A DNA stretch of 64,000 bases from positions 1-64,000 of the forward strand of contig JAEDGC010000006.1 in the NCBI GenBank assembly GCA_016297695.1, in the 5' to 3' direction. The DNA comes from Bacilli bacterium. Lineage in GTDB: Bacteria; Bacillota_I; Bacilli_A; RF39; UBA660. Positions 63,482-64,000 of this stretch are shown in pieces; the first letter of the stretch is position 1, and each line of letters opens with the position of its first letter. Below the pieces are notes generated by a model. The model worked only from the letters and a program-made list of their open reading frames with translations, searched no databases and was not told the origin of the DNA. The position numbers were made by a program, and so were the translations under genes.

Positions 63482-64000
63482 ATATTTAATTTTAGTAAAT
63501 AAAGAAAACCCAATGATTAATGAAGGAAATTATGAAAAAGTGTTATGTGAATCTATTTATGCAAGTGATAGAACTTTAGAAAAAGAAACATATGAACAAT
63601 TTTTAAAATTACAAGATTTTATAAGAGAACAAGGATATACAATTGCTATAGAAAGTGGCTATAGAAGTAGTGAATATCAACAAAAAGTTTGGGATGAATG
63701 TGAAAAATTACATGGATTAGAACATACTAAAAGATTTGTAGCAAGACCTGGTTATTCTGAACATCAAACGGGTTTAGCAGTAGATTTTTTGTTATATGAA
63801 AATGGTGTTTTCTATGAAGATCAAAAAATGAAAAATCATCCTGTTTTAAAAATAGTAGCGGATAATGCTCATAAATTTGGCTTTTTAGTTAGATATCCAA
63901 AAGATAAAGAAAGTATAACTGGTTATGGATATGAACCATGGCATTTAAGATATGTAGGTAGTTGTGATATAGCCAAAGAAATTTATGATAAGAAAATATG
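63471..64000 (+). CDS. VanY-type D-alanyl-D-alanine carboxypeptidase (partial, cut by right edge)
   Basis: An open frame from ATG 63471 runs past the window end (at least 176 residues). It starts MENKYLILVNKENPMI and contains the VanY/peptidase M15B signature: AIESGYRSSEYQQ, PGYSEHQTGLAVDF (zinc His and Asp), and EPWHLRYVG (zinc His). No signal peptide, so perhaps cytoplasmic or exported otherwise. It trims terminal D-Ala from wall peptides. Starts inside the preceding gene. Confidence 0.88.
   Translation, partial: MENKYLILVNKENPMINEGNYEKVLCESIYASDRTLEKETYEQFLKLQDFIREQGYTIAIESGYRSSEYQQKVWDECEKLHGLEHTKRFVARPGYSEHQTGLAVDFLLYENGVFYEDQKMKNHPVLKIVADNAHKFGFLVRYPKDKESITGYGYEPWHLRYVGSCDIAKEIYDKKI

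Overview
The window comes from an AT-rich, single-membrane Firmicute. Supporting signs are a PolC-type replicase, the Bacillus-like order ireB-ruvX-DUF1292-mltG-trmR-U32-U32-greA, a serS T-box, an infC-rpmI-rplT attenuation leader, sigma-A next to dnaG, and a Tad pilus locus without a secretin. Large intact genes use TGG for tryptophan and TGA ends several genes, so the code looks standard (table 11). The closest guess is an uncultured host-associated Bacilli or Mycoplasmatota-like lineage; this is inference.

Layout. 1-6.8 kb is housekeeping: the end of an Rpn-like gene, the ireB to greA run, and trigger factor. 6.8-20.9 kb is surface biology: a SipW-type surface protein with a hypervariable-looking C terminus, a Tad/Flp pilus operon, a second protein with a variable-looking end, and a protein of about 1,775 residues with 16 InlB B-repeats. 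21-31.6 kb holds NfeD/SPFH, a frameshifted YhcG-like nuclease, an isolated RnfC-RnfD pair, a sortase, dnaG-rpoD-trmK and an amidase. 32-36.3 kb holds infC-rpmI-rplT and lon. 36.4-40.5 kb holds a PilC/PilD pair and a third variable-ended protein. It is followed by an unexplained array of a short GTGGGGAG-containing motif and a broken ISL3 transposase. polC and T-box-controlled serS follow.

The main discovery is at 48.4-51.4 kb: a diversity-generating retroelement (DGR). It has a target gene with a 159-bp variable repeat at its 3' end, a 159-bp adenine-rich template repeat 149 bp downstream, an Avd-like gene, and a reverse transcriptase with the DGR signature IGNQTSQ and the YMDD box. The target is not a standard C-type-lectin end but a small Cys/Asn/Gly-rich module. 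Three other surface genes (6893, 13684, 38848) end in GC-rich islands rich in NNC/NNT codons that look like variable repeats without a local template. This suggests one retroelement family serving several exported proteins. Their N-terminal export modules and C-terminal display modules appear to be shuffled.

The last 12 kb contains a PfkB kinase and Smr protein, a gene behind duplicated promoters, a tyrosine-kinase/phosphatase trio (CpsC-CpsD-CpsB type), polA, a fifth SipW-type surface protein, mutM-obg, a DUF192 protein, a glutamine-amidotransferase-like hydrolase, and a VanY-type carboxypeptidase cut by the right edge.
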